Source of the DNA: Rhodobacterales bacterium
GTDB lineage: Bacteria > Pseudomonadota > Alphaproteobacteria > Caulobacterales > Hyphomonadaceae
Length of the DNA stretch: 43,587 nt
Assembly (NCBI GenBank): GCA_014763715.1
Contig: JACXUV010000025.1
Span: 1 to 43,587, forward strand
Direction of reading: 5' to 3'
Of the stretch, positions 1 through 8,434 are shown piece after piece (the first letter of the stretch is position 1; each line of letters starts with the position of its first letter). The translations under genes and the position numbers were made by a program. Below the pieces are notes generated by a model, which worked only from the letters and a program-made list of their open reading frames with translations, made no database searches and was not told where the DNA came from.

Positions 1-10
1 GTGTAACTTT

Positions 11-44
11 GGGCGGCCTGCTATACGGCCGCCCGTTTTTTATT
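11..44 (+). terminator. Rho-independent terminator of a gene left of the window
   Basis: A perfect 8-bp stem (GGGCGGCC at 11-18, GGCCGCCC at 27-34) with an 8-nt loop is followed by GTTTTTTATT. The T-run lies on the plus-strand side only, so it ends a plus-strand transcript entering from the left. The TAA at 4-6 could be the last codon of that gene, which is inference. It also separates that unit from the convergent EAL gene. Confidence 0.8.
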
Positions 45-1272
45 GCGCCTTGCGGGCTTCCGCATTCTGGGGCGCGAACGCATTGATGCTGGGCCGCCCG
101 AGGAAGTAGCCCTGACCGCGGCGGACGCCGAGCAGTTTCAGGGTGCGCAGTTCCGCCTCTGTTTCGATGCCTTCCGCCACGATCTGCGCGCTGGTTTCGC
201 GCGTGTAATGCAGCAGGGCGGAGATCAGTGCCCGGCGGGCAAGGTCCGCATCGACGTTGCGTGTCAGGCTGATGTCCACTTTCACGAAGTCGGGGCTGAG
301 CTGGATGATATGGCGCAGCGAGGAGTGGCCGGCACCGGCATCGTCCACCGCGATACGCAGGCCGCGCTTGCGCAGCGGTGCCAGGCACTTCGTGAACAGG
401 TCATAGTCCTCGATGATCGCATGCTCTGTGATTTCCAGCACGATGCGCGACAGCGGCAAGCCGGTGAAGGCAGGGGCAAAGGCCGGATTGATCACGGTCT
501 GCGGGGAGGCGTTGACCGAAACATACTGGTCCGCAGGCAGAACATTCAGCGCGCGCACGGCATGGCGGATCGCCGCCAGTTCCAGCTCTGCTGCAAGGCC
601 AACCTCTGCGGCTTCGGCAAACCAGATGTCCGGCGTGCGGTAGGGCTCGGCTGAAAAGCGGGAAAGCGCCTCAAAGCCCTTGGGCTGCATGTCGCCGAGA
701 TCAACGATTGGCTGGTAAGCGATTTCGAAGGCGTTTTCTTCCAGCACGGACTCGATGCGGATGCGCTTTTCCTTCAGCACGCGCTCGGTGCGGTGGTTGG
801 AATGAATCTGTTGTGTCGCAAGGTTGGCGAACAAACGCATCGTCTCGAGGTCACGCGCGTTCAGGCTCTTGTTCGGCTTCGGGCTGAGGCAGGCGAACAT
901 GCCGTAGATCGTGCCATCTTCCAGATGGATCGGGATGGCGATGTGCGAGCCGATCGGCATCGTGCGGGTGATCGGGAGAGACGCGGCCAGTTCGTTCTCG
1001 GACGTATCCGGGATCATCTGCGGCAGGCGGCCGGAAATGATCAGGCCGCAATAGCCTTGATCCATGCTGTGGCTGGCGCCTGCGCGGATGAGATGTTCAT
1101 AACCGGGGGCGTCGACATTACGGTAGACAACCCGGCCGTTCACGAATTGCGAAAGGTACGCCACCGGCATGCCGAGGTGTTCGCGGATTGCTCTTAGTGA
1201 GGACTCGATGATCTGTGGTGACGTCTCTGAAGAGACCTGCAGCATAGATGGATCAAGCTGGAATGCGTTCAT
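40..1272 (-). CDS. GAF-EAL cyclic-di-GMP phosphodiesterase
   Basis: This 410-aa soluble protein has an N-terminal GAF-like sensor domain (about residues 15-160) and a C-terminal EAL domain (about 175-400). EAL domains hydrolyse c-di-GMP to pGpG in the cytoplasm. The catalytic set looks complete: E201 in FEALSR, N254 in SVNAS, E283 in LEITEH, D310-D311 in VDDAGAG, K331 in FVKVD, E367 in VAEGIE and Q387 in QGYFLG, so an active enzyme is expected. The usual DDFG is DDAG, a substitution seen in active members. No transmembrane segment or GGDEF domain is present. The signal sensed by the GAF domain cannot be told from the sequence. The gene stands alone, 171 nt downstream of the lipid A operon on the same strand. 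Confidence 0.9.
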   Translation of the reverse strand: MNAFQLDPSMLQVSSETSPQIIESSLRAIREHLGMPVAYLSQFVNGRVVYRNVDAPGYEHLIRAGASHSMDQGYCGLIISGRLPQMIPDTSENELAASLPITRTMPIGSHIAIPIHLEDGTIYGMFACLSPKPNKSLNARDLETMRLFANLATQQIHSNHRTERVLKEKRIRIESVLEENAFEIAYQPIVDLGDMQPKGFEALSRFSAEPYRTPDIWFAEAAEVGLAAELELAAIRHAVRALNVLPADQYVSVNASPQTVINPAFAPAFTGLPLSRIVLEITEHAIIEDYDLFTKCLAPLRKRGLRIAVDDAGAGHSSLRHIIQLSPDFVKVDISLTRNVDADLARRALISALLHYTRETSAQIVAEGIETEAELRTLKLLGVRRGQGYFLGRPSINAFAPQNAEARKAQ

Positions 1273-1443
1273 CGGAGCCCTCCCGGCGGGCTAGTGTGCC
1301 AAATTGAAAATCCCCCTGCCGTCCTGGCAGCTCTGCCGCAATCTAATGTGCTTCTTTTAAGCAAGCCGTGCCGTAAACGGGGGAATTCCGACGGGAAGGT
1401 TTCGGACTTGGAAACCATGTTCCGCTAATACAGGCTGGGGATA

Positions 1444-2409
1444 TCAGGTAACCCCGGCTTCCTTCCAGGCTTCCTTGGGCCAGCGCCGGTGTTGCCAGAA
1501 CCATTGGCCGGGATGGGCGCGGACCTGGGCTTCAAGGAACTCATTGATGCGAGTGACAGAGCGCAGGATGTCCGCATCTGAATCGCCGGTGTCGTCAGGC
1601 ACGTAAGGTTCGTGGAACTCGATCCGGAACCGGGCAGGGCCGGTGCGGACAGTTGAGACCGGAACGATCGGCACCTGGTATTTCAGAGCCAGCCGCGTCG
1701 GCCCCGGTGCCGTCATCGCATCATGACCGAAGAACGGGACGGCAATGCCTTCGTTGAACTTCTGGTCGTTCATCAGCGCGATGGGGGAGCCCTTGCCCAA
1801 GGCCCGCATCAGTTCTCGCGTGCCGATGCCCTTGGGGGCGTTGATGGCTGTGCCATAGTCGTGGCGCAGCTTGGAAATGCGCCGGTCGATGTGCGGATTG
1901 TTCAGGGCCCGATAGGTCATCACCGCGTGGGGAATGCGTTTCGTGATTGCCGCGGGCATGATTTCCCAATTGGCGAAGTGGCCTGAGATGAAGACTGCTC
2001 CTTTGCCGCTGTCGCGGATGCGGTCGAGGATGTCGAGGCCGACGATTTCAACACGCCCGGATGTGTACGGATCGATCTTCGGGAGGTGTGGCAGCTCGCC
2101 AGCTGTGCGTCCGGCAGATTCCCAGGCGGCGAGGGCCGTTTCCTCTACCTGGGCCTCGGTCCAGTCCGGGAAGGCCATTTTCAGGTTGCGCCGCATCGTC
2201 TTGTGTTGCGACAGGCTCGGGCCGATCTTGCGGATCAGCCAGCCTCCGAAATTCGACGCCCGGTCCGGCCCCATGGCCTTGATCGGGGCCCAGTAGATCC
2301 AGTCCCAGGCAAAAGTTTCCAGGCGCCACTGGAAGCGCTGCCAGAAGCCGGCGCGGTTATCGATGTCCTTCGGACGGACATATCCAGTCTGCTTTTGCGT
2401 GTCGCTCAT
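1444..2409 (-). CDS. lpxL: Lipid A biosynthesis lauroyl/myristoyl acyltransferase (LpxL/HtrB family)
   Basis: This 321-aa inner-membrane-associated acyltransferase adds a secondary acyl chain to Kdo-lipid A. The family's H-x4-E catalytic motif is seen as HFANWE (H144, E149). It is followed by an RALNNPH segment at about 186 and a conserved FFG near 244. Length fits the family (about 300-320 aa). It is the last gene of the four-gene lipid A operon; its ATG overlaps the lpxK stop as ATGA at 2406-2409, implying translational coupling. The family is clear, but sequence alone does not tell LpxL from LpxM or a later acyltransferase, so the symbol is tentative. Confidence 0.82.
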   Translation of the reverse strand: MSDTQKQTGYVRPKDIDNRAGFWQRFQWRLETFAWDWIYWAPIKAMGPDRASNFGGWLIRKIGPSLSQHKTMRRNLKMAFPDWTEAQVEETALAAWESAGRTAGELPHLPKIDPYTSGRVEIVGLDILDRIRDSGKGAVFISGHFANWEIMPAAITKRIPHAVMTYRALNNPHIDRRISKLRHDYGTAINAPKGIGTRELMRALGKGSPIALMNDQKFNEGIAVPFFGHDAMTAPGPTRLALKYQVPIVPVSTVRTGPARFRIEFHEPYVPDDTGDSDADILRSVTRINEFLEAQVRAHPGQWFWQHRRWPKEAWKEAGVT

Positions 2410-3401
2410 GCTGTTACCGGATCGAAAACGGGGGCGAGGATCGTGGCGAGGGCCGCCTTGTCCTCAAAGCGGGCTTCGACGGGGAAGACAAGGATGCGTG
2501 CGCGTTCGTCGGCTGGCAAGCGCACATGGTCTTTTGTCGTCGTGATCAGGCGCGCGCCACGGCGTTCAGCCAGATCGTGCAGGAATTTCAGGTCGCCCGG
2601 CGTGTAGGCGTGATGGTCGCCATAAGGCACGCTGTCCTGGAGGTCGGCCCCCGCTGCTTTGAGACTGTCGAAGAATTTTACCGGCCGGCCGATGCCGGCG
2701 AAGGCAACCAGTGGGCCCTCCGGTGCAGGGCCGGCAGGCACGAGCCCGGCGCGGACCACAGGCAGGCGGGATTTCTGTACGGCCGTCAGTTCCTTGCCTT
2801 CTCCCATGAGGATGACGGCGTCACCGCGCGCTAGCCCGTCGGCGACGGGTTCCCGCAGCGGCCCTTTGGGCAACACATGACCGTTCCCGAACGGAGCGGC
2901 AGCATCGATCACGATCAGGGAGAGGTCCTTGGCAACGGATGGGTTCTGATGGCCGTCATCCATGACAATCAGCTGCACGCCATCGGCAGCCATGGCCCTG
3001 GCGGTTGCGGCGCGGTCCTTGCCGATCCAGGCTTCGCCGGTCGCGGCCAGCATCAGGGGTTCGTCGCCAACGTCTGCGGCGGTGTGCGTCGAGGGATCGA
3101 CCTTCAGCGGGCCTTCCAGCTTGCCGCCATAACCGCGCGACAGGCTGGCTGCGCGCAGGCCGGCCTCGCCAGCCTTGCGCCGGACAGATTCGACGATGGG
3201 GGTCTTCCCGACACCGCCAACGGTGAGGTTGCCGACGCAGACAATTCTGGCCGGGATGGTTTCCGGCTCTGCTTTGGCAAGCTTGTGGCGGATACCAAGC
3301 GTGTAGAGCGCAGCCAGCGGCGTCAGCAGAAGGCGCGTCAGAGGGGCGGCTTCGCGTGATTTCGGATCCAGCCCGGCCGACCAGAAATGCGGGGCCTTCA
3401 T
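2406..3401 (-). CDS. lpxK: Tetraacyldisaccharide 4'-kinase
   Basis: LpxK phosphorylates the 4' position of the lipid A disaccharide to give lipid IVA, using ATP at the inner membrane. The 331-aa protein has the family's P-loop in VGNLTVGGVGKTP (about residues 56-68) and the DDGHQN motif expected of LpxK. An N-terminal hydrophobic stretch (about 20-36) fits the membrane anchor. Start and stop overlap waaA and the lpxL-like gene by ATGA, so it is the third gene of the operon. Confidence 0.95.
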   Translation of the reverse strand: MKAPHFWSAGLDPKSREAAPLTRLLLTPLAALYTLGIRHKLAKAEPETIPARIVCVGNLTVGGVGKTPIVESVRRKAGEAGLRAASLSRGYGGKLEGPLKVDPSTHTAADVGDEPLMLAATGEAWIGKDRAATARAMAADGVQLIVMDDGHQNPSVAKDLSLIVIDAAAPFGNGHVLPKGPLREPVADGLARGDAVILMGEGKELTAVQKSRLPVVRAGLVPAGPAPEGPLVAFAGIGRPVKFFDSLKAAGADLQDSVPYGDHHAYTPGDLKFLHDLAERRGARLITTTKDHVRLPADERARILVFPVEARFEDKAALATILAPVFDPVTA

Positions 3402-4660
3402 TCCAGAAGTCCCTTTTCAGGCAGCAGAGGGCGGATGACCTCCAGCGTGGCCTGCATGGGCGCGTCGGCCTCATATTCCAGAAGGTCCAGCGAGGAGCTG
3501 GATGGCGGCGCCATGGTGACCAGCGCACGGCCAATGGCCTTCGGCGTCTTGAGCAGGCGGATGAGCCCGCGCTCCGACAGGTCTTCCATCATATTGGCGA
3601 AATTGAACACATCCGGGCTGGAAACAACCGGCTTGCCGAGACGGATAGGCTCCAGAGGATTGTGCCCACCAACACCCGGTGTATGCCCCCCGCCGAGATA
3701 GACTGCATCGGCGAGGCGGAACCAGATACCCATCTCGCCCATCGTGTCGGCAAGCAGCACGCGCGTGCGCATGTTCGGTGCCTCACCGCGCGATCGCCGG
3801 GCAAAGGGGATGTTGCGGGAGCGTAGCAGGTCTTCGATCACGGGACCGCGTTCCGGGTGCCGGGGCGCGATGATCAGGGCGGCGTCGGGGGCGACCTTCA
3901 TCGCGTCCAGGAACAGGGCCTCCTCTCCGTCATGCGTGGAGGCGGCGAGATAACACTTGCGCAGGCCCTTGAAGGATTCCTGCATGCGGCGCAGTTCGAT
4001 GTCGTTGGCAGATGGCGGGGGCAGGGCAGATTTGAGGTTGCCTGCACAGGCCACAGGTTTGCCCATCAGGTTTGCCAGGCGCTTGGCAGTGTCTTCATCG
4101 GCAGCGAGCACAGCATCGAAACGGCCGACAAGGGCGCGGAAGGTCTGGTGGAAACGCTGCCAGCCCTGGGCGGACTTTTCGGTCATGCGGGCGTTGACCA
4201 GTGCCCGCTTCGCGCCAGCCTTTTCGGCTTCGAGGATCAGGTTCGGCCAGATCTCTCCTTCGCCAAAAATGCAGAGGCTGGGGCTCCAGTGGCGAATGAA
4301 GCGTCTGGCCGCGGCAGGCGTGTCCACGGGCGCCATCGTATAGACACCGTTGTCCGGCAGCATGGGGCCGATCAGGCGGGCAGAGGTTTGCGTCTGGCTG
4401 GTAAACAGCAGCAGCAGGTCCGGCCGCTCGTCCAGCAGGCGGTTGCCGAGTTCCAGCAGCAGGCGGCTTTCGCCCACGCTCGCACCGTGCAGCCACACCA
4501 GAGGGCCGTTGTTGCGAAGCACGGGCAGGCGTTTTGCCATCCGTTCGTCCAGACGTGAGAAGTCTTCCTTCCCCTTTTTGACGCGCGCGCTCAGCACGAA
4601 GCCCAGGAAAGGCGATAACGCGCTGGTCAGGACGCGATACACGTGCAGCGCGAAGGTCAT
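3398..4660 (-). CDS. waaA: 3-deoxy-D-manno-octulosonic acid (Kdo) transferase
   Basis: WaaA transfers Kdo from CMP-Kdo to lipid IVA. I chose the ATG at 4660 (MTFALHVYR) rather than the in-frame codon at 4702 because it forms an ATGA overlap with the upstream stop and gives the usual length of 420 aa. Key features are a hydrophobic N-terminal anchor, GASVGE (E64, matching the catalytic glutamate), FGEGEIWPN (about 125) and the C-terminal GGGHTPGVGGHNPLEP signature. The acceptor next in the pathway is made by LpxK, encoded immediately downstream. Whether one or two Kdo residues are added cannot be predicted. Confidence 0.95.
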   Translation of the reverse strand: MTFALHVYRVLTSALSPFLGFVLSARVKKGKEDFSRLDERMAKRLPVLRNNGPLVWLHGASVGESRLLLELGNRLLDERPDLLLLFTSQTQTSARLIGPMLPDNGVYTMAPVDTPAAARRFIRHWSPSLCIFGEGEIWPNLILEAEKAGAKRALVNARMTEKSAQGWQRFHQTFRALVGRFDAVLAADEDTAKRLANLMGKPVACAGNLKSALPPPSANDIELRRMQESFKGLRKCYLAASTHDGEEALFLDAMKVAPDAALIIAPRHPERGPVIEDLLRSRNIPFARRSRGEAPNMRTRVLLADTMGEMGIWFRLADAVYLGGGHTPGVGGHNPLEPIRLGKPVVSSPDVFNFANMMEDLSERGLIRLLKTPKAIGRALVTMAPPSSSSLDLLEYEADAPMQATLEVIRPLLPEKGLLE

Positions 4661-5391
4661 CTGGGGACGGGATCCGTTCTTGTTTCTGTTATTCGGCCGC
4701 ACAGCATATCAGCCCGGCGGGTGGCTTCATCAAGTCGTGCCTGCAATTCAGCCCGCAGCACCTCCGGCTCTGCGGAGCGGGGCGTGGCAATCGGCGGACC
4801 AAGAATGATCGCGCCGCGCGTGAATGGGAAGGGAATAATGAACCGGTCCCATGTCTTCAGGCGCCAGCATGGGTTTACCGACAGCGCATAAGGGACAATG
4901 GGCGCGCCAGCGCGCTGGGCGATCATGATGGCGCCGGGGCTGACCTGTTCGGCCGGGCCGCGCGGGCCATCGGGGGTGATGCAGACGGCATTGCCGCTTT
5001 TCAGCAGGCGCGCCGCTTCCGCGACTGCGCGGACGCCTCCCTTGTCCTTGCGTTTCTTCTTGTTCGCTGCGGAGCCACGGATGGCGTGCAGCTGGAGGTG
5101 GTCGATGGCGCGGGCCACAGCTTCCCCGTCAGGAGACAGCGAGATCAGCATGGCGGCGCTGCTTACGCGGTCTTTCCAGCTGCTGATGAAGCGGATCCAG
5201 CCGGATGGCAGGATCATGATGCGGGAGTGCCAGGAGGCGACAACAACGCCGTCATTCTCACGCCAGGCCTCACGCGCGGCCGGGTCGACTTCGACCGTCC
5301 AGCGTATCGTGTGTGCGACCAGTGCCATCCACGCCCAGATCAGGCGGCCAAGTATGGCGGTCATGATGGAAGAGCGGAACAGCGATTTCAT
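4657..5391 (-). CDS. DUF374 lysophospholipid-acyltransferase-family protein
   Basis: This 244-aa protein belongs to the DUF374 branch of the lysophospholipid acyltransferase superfamily. Visible motifs are VVVASWHSRIMI (about 49-60), SLSPDGEAVARAI (about 84-96) and ITPDGPRGP (about 138-146). A hydrophobic segment near residues 10-27 would anchor it at the inner membrane. It heads the lipid A operon; its stop overlaps the waaA start (ATGA, 4657-4660). The reaction is not established for most members; the context supports a role in lipid A or Kdo-lipid acylation, which is inference. The start at 5391 has no clear ribosome-binding site, though GCTATAAGC just upstream could be a -10 element. Confidence 0.85.
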   Translation of the reverse strand: MKSLFRSSIMTAILGRLIWAWMALVAHTIRWTVEVDPAAREAWRENDGVVVASWHSRIMILPSGWIRFISSWKDRVSSAAMLISLSPDGEAVARAIDHLQLHAIRGSAANKKKRKDKGGVRAVAEAARLLKSGNAVCITPDGPRGPAEQVSPGAIMIAQRAGAPIVPYALSVNPCWRLKTWDRFIIPFPFTRGAIILGPPIATPRSAEPEVLRAELQARLDEATRRADMLCGRITETRTDPVPR

Positions 5392-5481
5392 CGCGCGGCT
5401 TATAGCGTGCTTTGCTTAAGGGACCACGCATTGTCGCAGATTGCTGTGCAGGGGGCGGGGCAGGCGTGCGGAGGGCTGGAA

Positions 5482-5556
5482 TGGTGGGCGATACAAGGTT
5501 CGAACTTGTGACCCCTGCCGTGTGAAGGCAGTGCTCTACCACTGAGCTAATCGCCC
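5482..5556 (-). tRNA. tRNA-Val (anticodon CAC)
   Basis: A complete cloverleaf can be drawn on the minus strand. The acceptor pairs GGGCGAT with ATCGCCC, the D-arm contains AGCTCAGTGGTAGAGC, the anticodon stem CTGCC/GGCAG encloses TTCACAC giving CAC, and the T-arm contains GTTCGAAC. CCA is encoded at 5482-5484. It reads GUG valine codons. A plausible promoter lies 18-46 nt upstream. Confidence 0.97.
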
Positions 5557-5573
5557 AGCCCCGAAGAGAGCGT

Positions 5574-5602
5574 GGGTTAATCTGACTGAGTCGCGAGGTC
5601 AA
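5574..5602 (-). promoter_or_regulatory. Predicted promoter of tRNA-Val
   Basis: On the minus strand, TTGACC (5597-5602) is followed after 17 nt by TAACCC (5574-5579). The predicted start is about 10 nt before the tRNA 5' end at 5556. The -35 match is strong and the -10 weak, which is common for alphaproteobacterial housekeeping promoters. Confidence 0.5.
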
Positions 5603-6058
5603 GCGGGGAAAGCTGACGCAGGTGCAACCGATTCCTGTCCCCCGATCGGGTTACATTCTGCGGAGAGTTATGTGACAAGTGAGTCATGGCTGCTATGCAA
5701 AGATATGCTGATATGCATGGTATCGGGGAAGCTTTTTCGACGTGGAATTGCGGCGAAAATCGGGCTGTCACCCATCTGCAGGACAAGCGCAGTATAAGGG
5801 ATTTACGGTTTTCAACAGGAACGCTGTAAACATTGCTGCTAAAAAATCACGAGATGAATACCTGTTCATTCTGAACATTTGTTCATCGTGGAACATTACA
5901 TTGGTTTCATTCGAAATAGGTCTTGAGATTGAGCGCCAACATTGTCATTTTGCAGTCACACGAGACGGGCCGTGAACGGCTCGCGGAATGTTGACCCTAA
6001 GAAGGACAGGCAGGGGTGGTAACGCCCTGAATAACAAAAACGCCTGAGAGAGAGAAAA
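5603..6058. other. Long non-coding stretch upstream of the 80-aa protein
   Basis: This stretch has no convincing gene; open frames at 5577-5786 (minus) and 5742-5975 (plus) lack ribosome-binding sites, family resemblance and normal codon bias. It is clearly AT-richer than its neighbours. It holds the 10-bp palindrome CCCGATCGGG (5641-5650), three GATATGC-like repeats (about 5690-5718) and the clustered dyads at 5863-5916. It probably contains the promoter and a long leader for the gene at 6059. Confidence 0.5.
5863..5916. promoter_or_regulatory. Cluster of three dyads, possible operator
   Basis: TGTTCA-TTC-TGAACA (5863-5877) is a perfect inverted repeat. Two bases later TGTTC-ATCGTG-GAACA (5880-5895) repeats the same half-sites with a wider spacer, and TTTC-ATTC-GAAA follows at 5905-5916. 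The clustering suggests cooperative binding of a dimeric regulator about 140-200 bp upstream of the small protein gene. The regulator is unknown. The spacing is not that of the alphaproteobacterial LexA box. Confidence 0.45.
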
Positions 6059-6301
6059 ATGAAAGACTGGTGTGACGAAGAAGGCGCGAAGCGCCTGCGT
6101 GAGAAAATTGCTGCCTATTGGGCCGAGCGTGGCTACGAAGTGGATATCGACCTTGTCGACGCCGGTTTCGTGCCTGCCATGCGCAGCGCCCGTACCGATG
6201 TGCGCAGCAACATGATTAACGGCATGCCCCGCCGCCGGATCAATCCGGATGCTGCGGCCGCACGTCCGAGCTATCGTCCGCGCGCCGAAGCCACCGCCTA
6301 A
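6059..6301 (+). CDS. Small conserved-looking protein of unknown function (80 aa)
   Basis: This is an 80-aa soluble, charged protein with a purine-rich ribosome-binding region (GAGAGAGAGAAAA) directly before the ATG. Residues 1-60 look like a structured domain beginning MKDWCDEEGAKRLREKI, with a central segment ending GMPRRRIN. The last 20 residues are alanine/arginine-rich and probably flexible. I recognise no enzymatic motif, signal peptide or membrane segment. Codon use and the ordered N-terminal half argue for a real gene. Its TAA overlaps the convergent gph stop by 4 nt (6298-6301). The function is not known to me. Confidence 0.75.
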   Translation: MKDWCDEEGAKRLREKIAAYWAERGYEVDIDLVDAGFVPAMRSARTDVRSNMINGMPRRRINPDAAAARPSYRPRAEATA

Positions 6302-6978
6302 CTGATCAGGCGCGAGAGCGCCTCAGGCAGTTGGGAATAGTGGGAAACGACCGCGTCCGCGCCAATCGCTTCCACTGACTCGGCTTCATAGCCAAATGGC
6401 ACGAATATGAAGGGCAGTCCGGCATTCCGGGCTGCCCTTTCGTCTGTGCGGCTGTCACCCACCATGATGGCGCGGGACGGATTGCCGCCAGCAGCGTGCA
6501 CCGTGCGCACGATATGGTCCCCATCGGGCTTTTTCGACGGGACGCTGTCTGCGCCGATGATAGCGGCAAAACGCGGAGCAAGGCCGAGCGCGCCGAGAAG
6601 CTTGTCCGAAAGGTCTTGCTTCTTGTTGGTGCAGACGGACAGGATCGCGCCCTCCGCAGCCAGTCCATCAAGCACTTCCGGGGCCTGGTCAAACGGCCGG
6701 GAGCCGACCGCGATGTGTTCTGAATAGTACACAAGGAACCGCGCGAAGAGATCTTCCAGCTGAGCATCGGAAGGCGTCAGCCCCTGATATGCCATGCCTT
6801 TCTGGATCATGGCCTTGGCGCCATGGCCGATCATGCCGGCGACCGTCTGAAGGTCGACCGTTTCCAGCCCGTCATGGGCGAGAACGTGGTTGAGGGCGTT
6901 CAGCAGGTCCGGCGCCGTGTCCACCAGTGTCCCGTCCAGATCGAACACGATCGTCCAGTCTTTGAGCCATCCTGTCAT
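6298..6978 (-). CDS. gph: Phosphoglycolate phosphatase (HAD superfamily)
   Basis: Gph removes the phosphate from 2-phosphoglycolate, a by-product of oxidative DNA-end repair. HAD motif I is FDLDGTLVDTAPDL, motif II is SVCTNKK, motif III is the lysine in KKPDGDH and motif IV is MVGDSRTD. I start at 6978 (MTGWLKDW), preceded by GGAG on the minus strand. This gives 226 aa, normal for the family, and avoids the implausible N-terminal extension that would run into glmU. It is divergent from glmU with 85 nt between the starts. Related HAD phosphatases with other substrates cannot be excluded. Confidence 0.87.
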   Translation of the reverse strand: MTGWLKDWTIVFDLDGTLVDTAPDLLNALNHVLAHDGLETVDLQTVAGMIGHGAKAMIQKGMAYQGLTPSDAQLEDLFARFLVYYSEHIAVGSRPFDQAPEVLDGLAAEGAILSVCTNKKQDLSDKLLGALGLAPRFAAIIGADSVPSKKPDGDHIVRTVHAAGGNPSRAIMVGDSRTDERAARNAGLPFIFVPFGYEAESVEAIGADAVVSHYSQLPEALSRLIS

Positions 6979-7063
6979 CGCTGCTCCAATTCCCGCTCGC
7001 CCCTCGCCTTGAATCGGCCTTTGATCTAGGCGAATGGGCAGTGGAAAGCGAGAGGCCCCTGTC

Positions 7064-8434
7064 ATGAGCGAGACTGTTAGAGATCGTGCGGCGGTGATCC
7101 TTGCTGCGGGCAAGGGCACGCGCATGAAGTCGGGCCTGCCGAAGGTGATGCACCCGGTAGGCGGGCGGCCCATGGTGGACTGGTCGATTGAGCTGGCCCG
7201 CAAGGTGGGCTGTTCGCGGATCGTGGTGGTCGTGCATCCGTCCCAGCAGGTCCTGATCGATCATATTGCCGGCCTGCCGGGGGACATTACGGTGGCCTTC
7301 CAGGACCCGCCCCAGGGCACAGGCCATGCCGTGCGATGTGCAGAGGATGCGCTATCCGGACTTACGGGTGATCTTGTCGTGCTTTACGGCGACTCCCCGC
7401 TGGTTACGCATGACGCCATCGAGGAACTGTTCGGTGCGTTGGAAGAAGGGGCGACCGTCGGTGTGCTCGGCTTCGATACGAGCGAGCCGGGCCTCTATGG
7501 CCGTCTGATCACATCCGGCCATGGAGAACTGGAGGCGATCGTTGAGGCGCGTGAGGCGACGCCGGAGCAGCTGCTTGTCACGCTTTGCAATTCCGGGGTC
7601 ATGGCGGCAGGCGCCGGGGACATGTTCCGGCTTTTGCACAATGTGACGAATGACAATGCCAAGGGCGAATACTACCTGACGGACCTGGTCGGACTGGCGC
7701 GTGCCGAGGGCAAGCGCTGCAAGGCAGTTCGCTGCGACGAGGCGGACCTGATCGGTTGTGACTCCAAGGCAGACCTTGCCGAAGCGGAGGCGATTTTCCA
7801 GGCACGCAAACGCCGGGAGGCGCTGGACGCAGGTGTGACGCTGATCGCGCCGGAGACGGTCTTCTTCGCACACGACACAATGATTGAGGCTGACGTGGTG
7901 ATCGAGCCGAACGTGGTGTTCGGCCCCGGTGTGACGGTGAAGACCGGCGCGAAGATCCGGGCATTCAGCCACCTCGAAGGCGCGACCGTCGGGCAGGCGG
8001 CATCCGTCGGCCCGTTCGCGCGGCTGCGGCCGGGCGCGGTGCTGGAACAGGAGGCATTCGTCGGCAATTTCGTCGAGGTGAAGAATGTGCGCATGGCCGA
8101 AGGCGCCAAGGCGAGCCATCTGTCCTATCTGGGCGATGGCGAGGTCGGGGCCGGTGCGAACATCGGCGCGGGCACGATTTTCTGCAATTATGATGGGTTC
8201 TTCAAATATCGCACGATCATCGGAGAAGGGGCGTTCATCGGCTCCAACTCTGCGCTTGTGGCGCCGGTTACAATCGGCGACGGGGCAATGATCGGCAGCG
8301 GCAGTGTCGTCACGAAAGATGTCGAGGCCGGTTCACTGGCCGTGGCACGTGGAAAACAGGTGGAGCGCAAGGGTTGGGCTGCGGCGTTCCGGGAAAAAAT
8401 GGCGGCACGAAAGGCTGCAAGCAAAAAGGGCTGA
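7064..8434 (+). CDS. glmU: Bifunctional GlcNAc-1-phosphate uridyltransferase / glucosamine-1-phosphate acetyltransferase
   Basis: GlmU makes UDP-GlcNAc for peptidoglycan and lipid A. The N-terminal pyrophosphorylase domain carries AAGKGTRM and LPKVMH (residues 14-30) and YGDSPLV (about 103). The C-terminal half is a left-handed beta helix of hexapeptide repeats with GPFARLRPG, KNVRMAEGAKASHLSYLGD and NIGAGTIFCNYDG, the acetyltransferase site. I prefer the ATG at 7064 (MSETVRD), which follows GAGAGG by 8 nt and gives 456 aa; 7034 is an in-frame alternative adding 10 residues. Its stop overlaps the rpiA start, so the two are co-transcribed. Confidence 0.96.
   Translation: MSETVRDRAAVILAAGKGTRMKSGLPKVMHPVGGRPMVDWSIELARKVGCSRIVVVVHPSQQVLIDHIAGLPGDITVAFQDPPQGTGHAVRCAEDALSGLTGDLVVLYGDSPLVTHDAIEELFGALEEGATVGVLGFDTSEPGLYGRLITSGHGELEAIVEAREATPEQLLVTLCNSGVMAAGAGDMFRLLHNVTNDNAKGEYYLTDLVGLARAEGKRCKAVRCDEADLIGCDSKADLAEAEAIFQARKRREALDAGVTLIAPETVFFAHDTMIEADVVIEPNVVFGPGVTVKTGAKIRAFSHLEGATVGQAASVGPFARLRPGAVLEQEAFVGNFVEVKNVRMAEGAKASHLSYLGDGEVGAGANIGAGTIFCNYDGFFKYRTIIGEGAFIGSNSALVAPVTIGDGAMIGSGSVVTKDVEAGSLAVARGKQVERKGWAAAFREKMAARKAASKKG

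Noticed and set aside
5863..5895. Possible LexA box in the GTTC/GAAC-rich dyads
   Set aside because: The alphaproteobacterial box is a direct repeat GTTC-7-GTTC; here the GTTC copies are 17 bp apart and arranged as inverted repeats.
5577..5975. Two small open frames (minus 5577-5786, plus 5742-5975) in the gap after tRNA-Val
   Set aside because: No ribosome-binding sites, composition unlike proteins, and the first overlaps the tRNA promoter.
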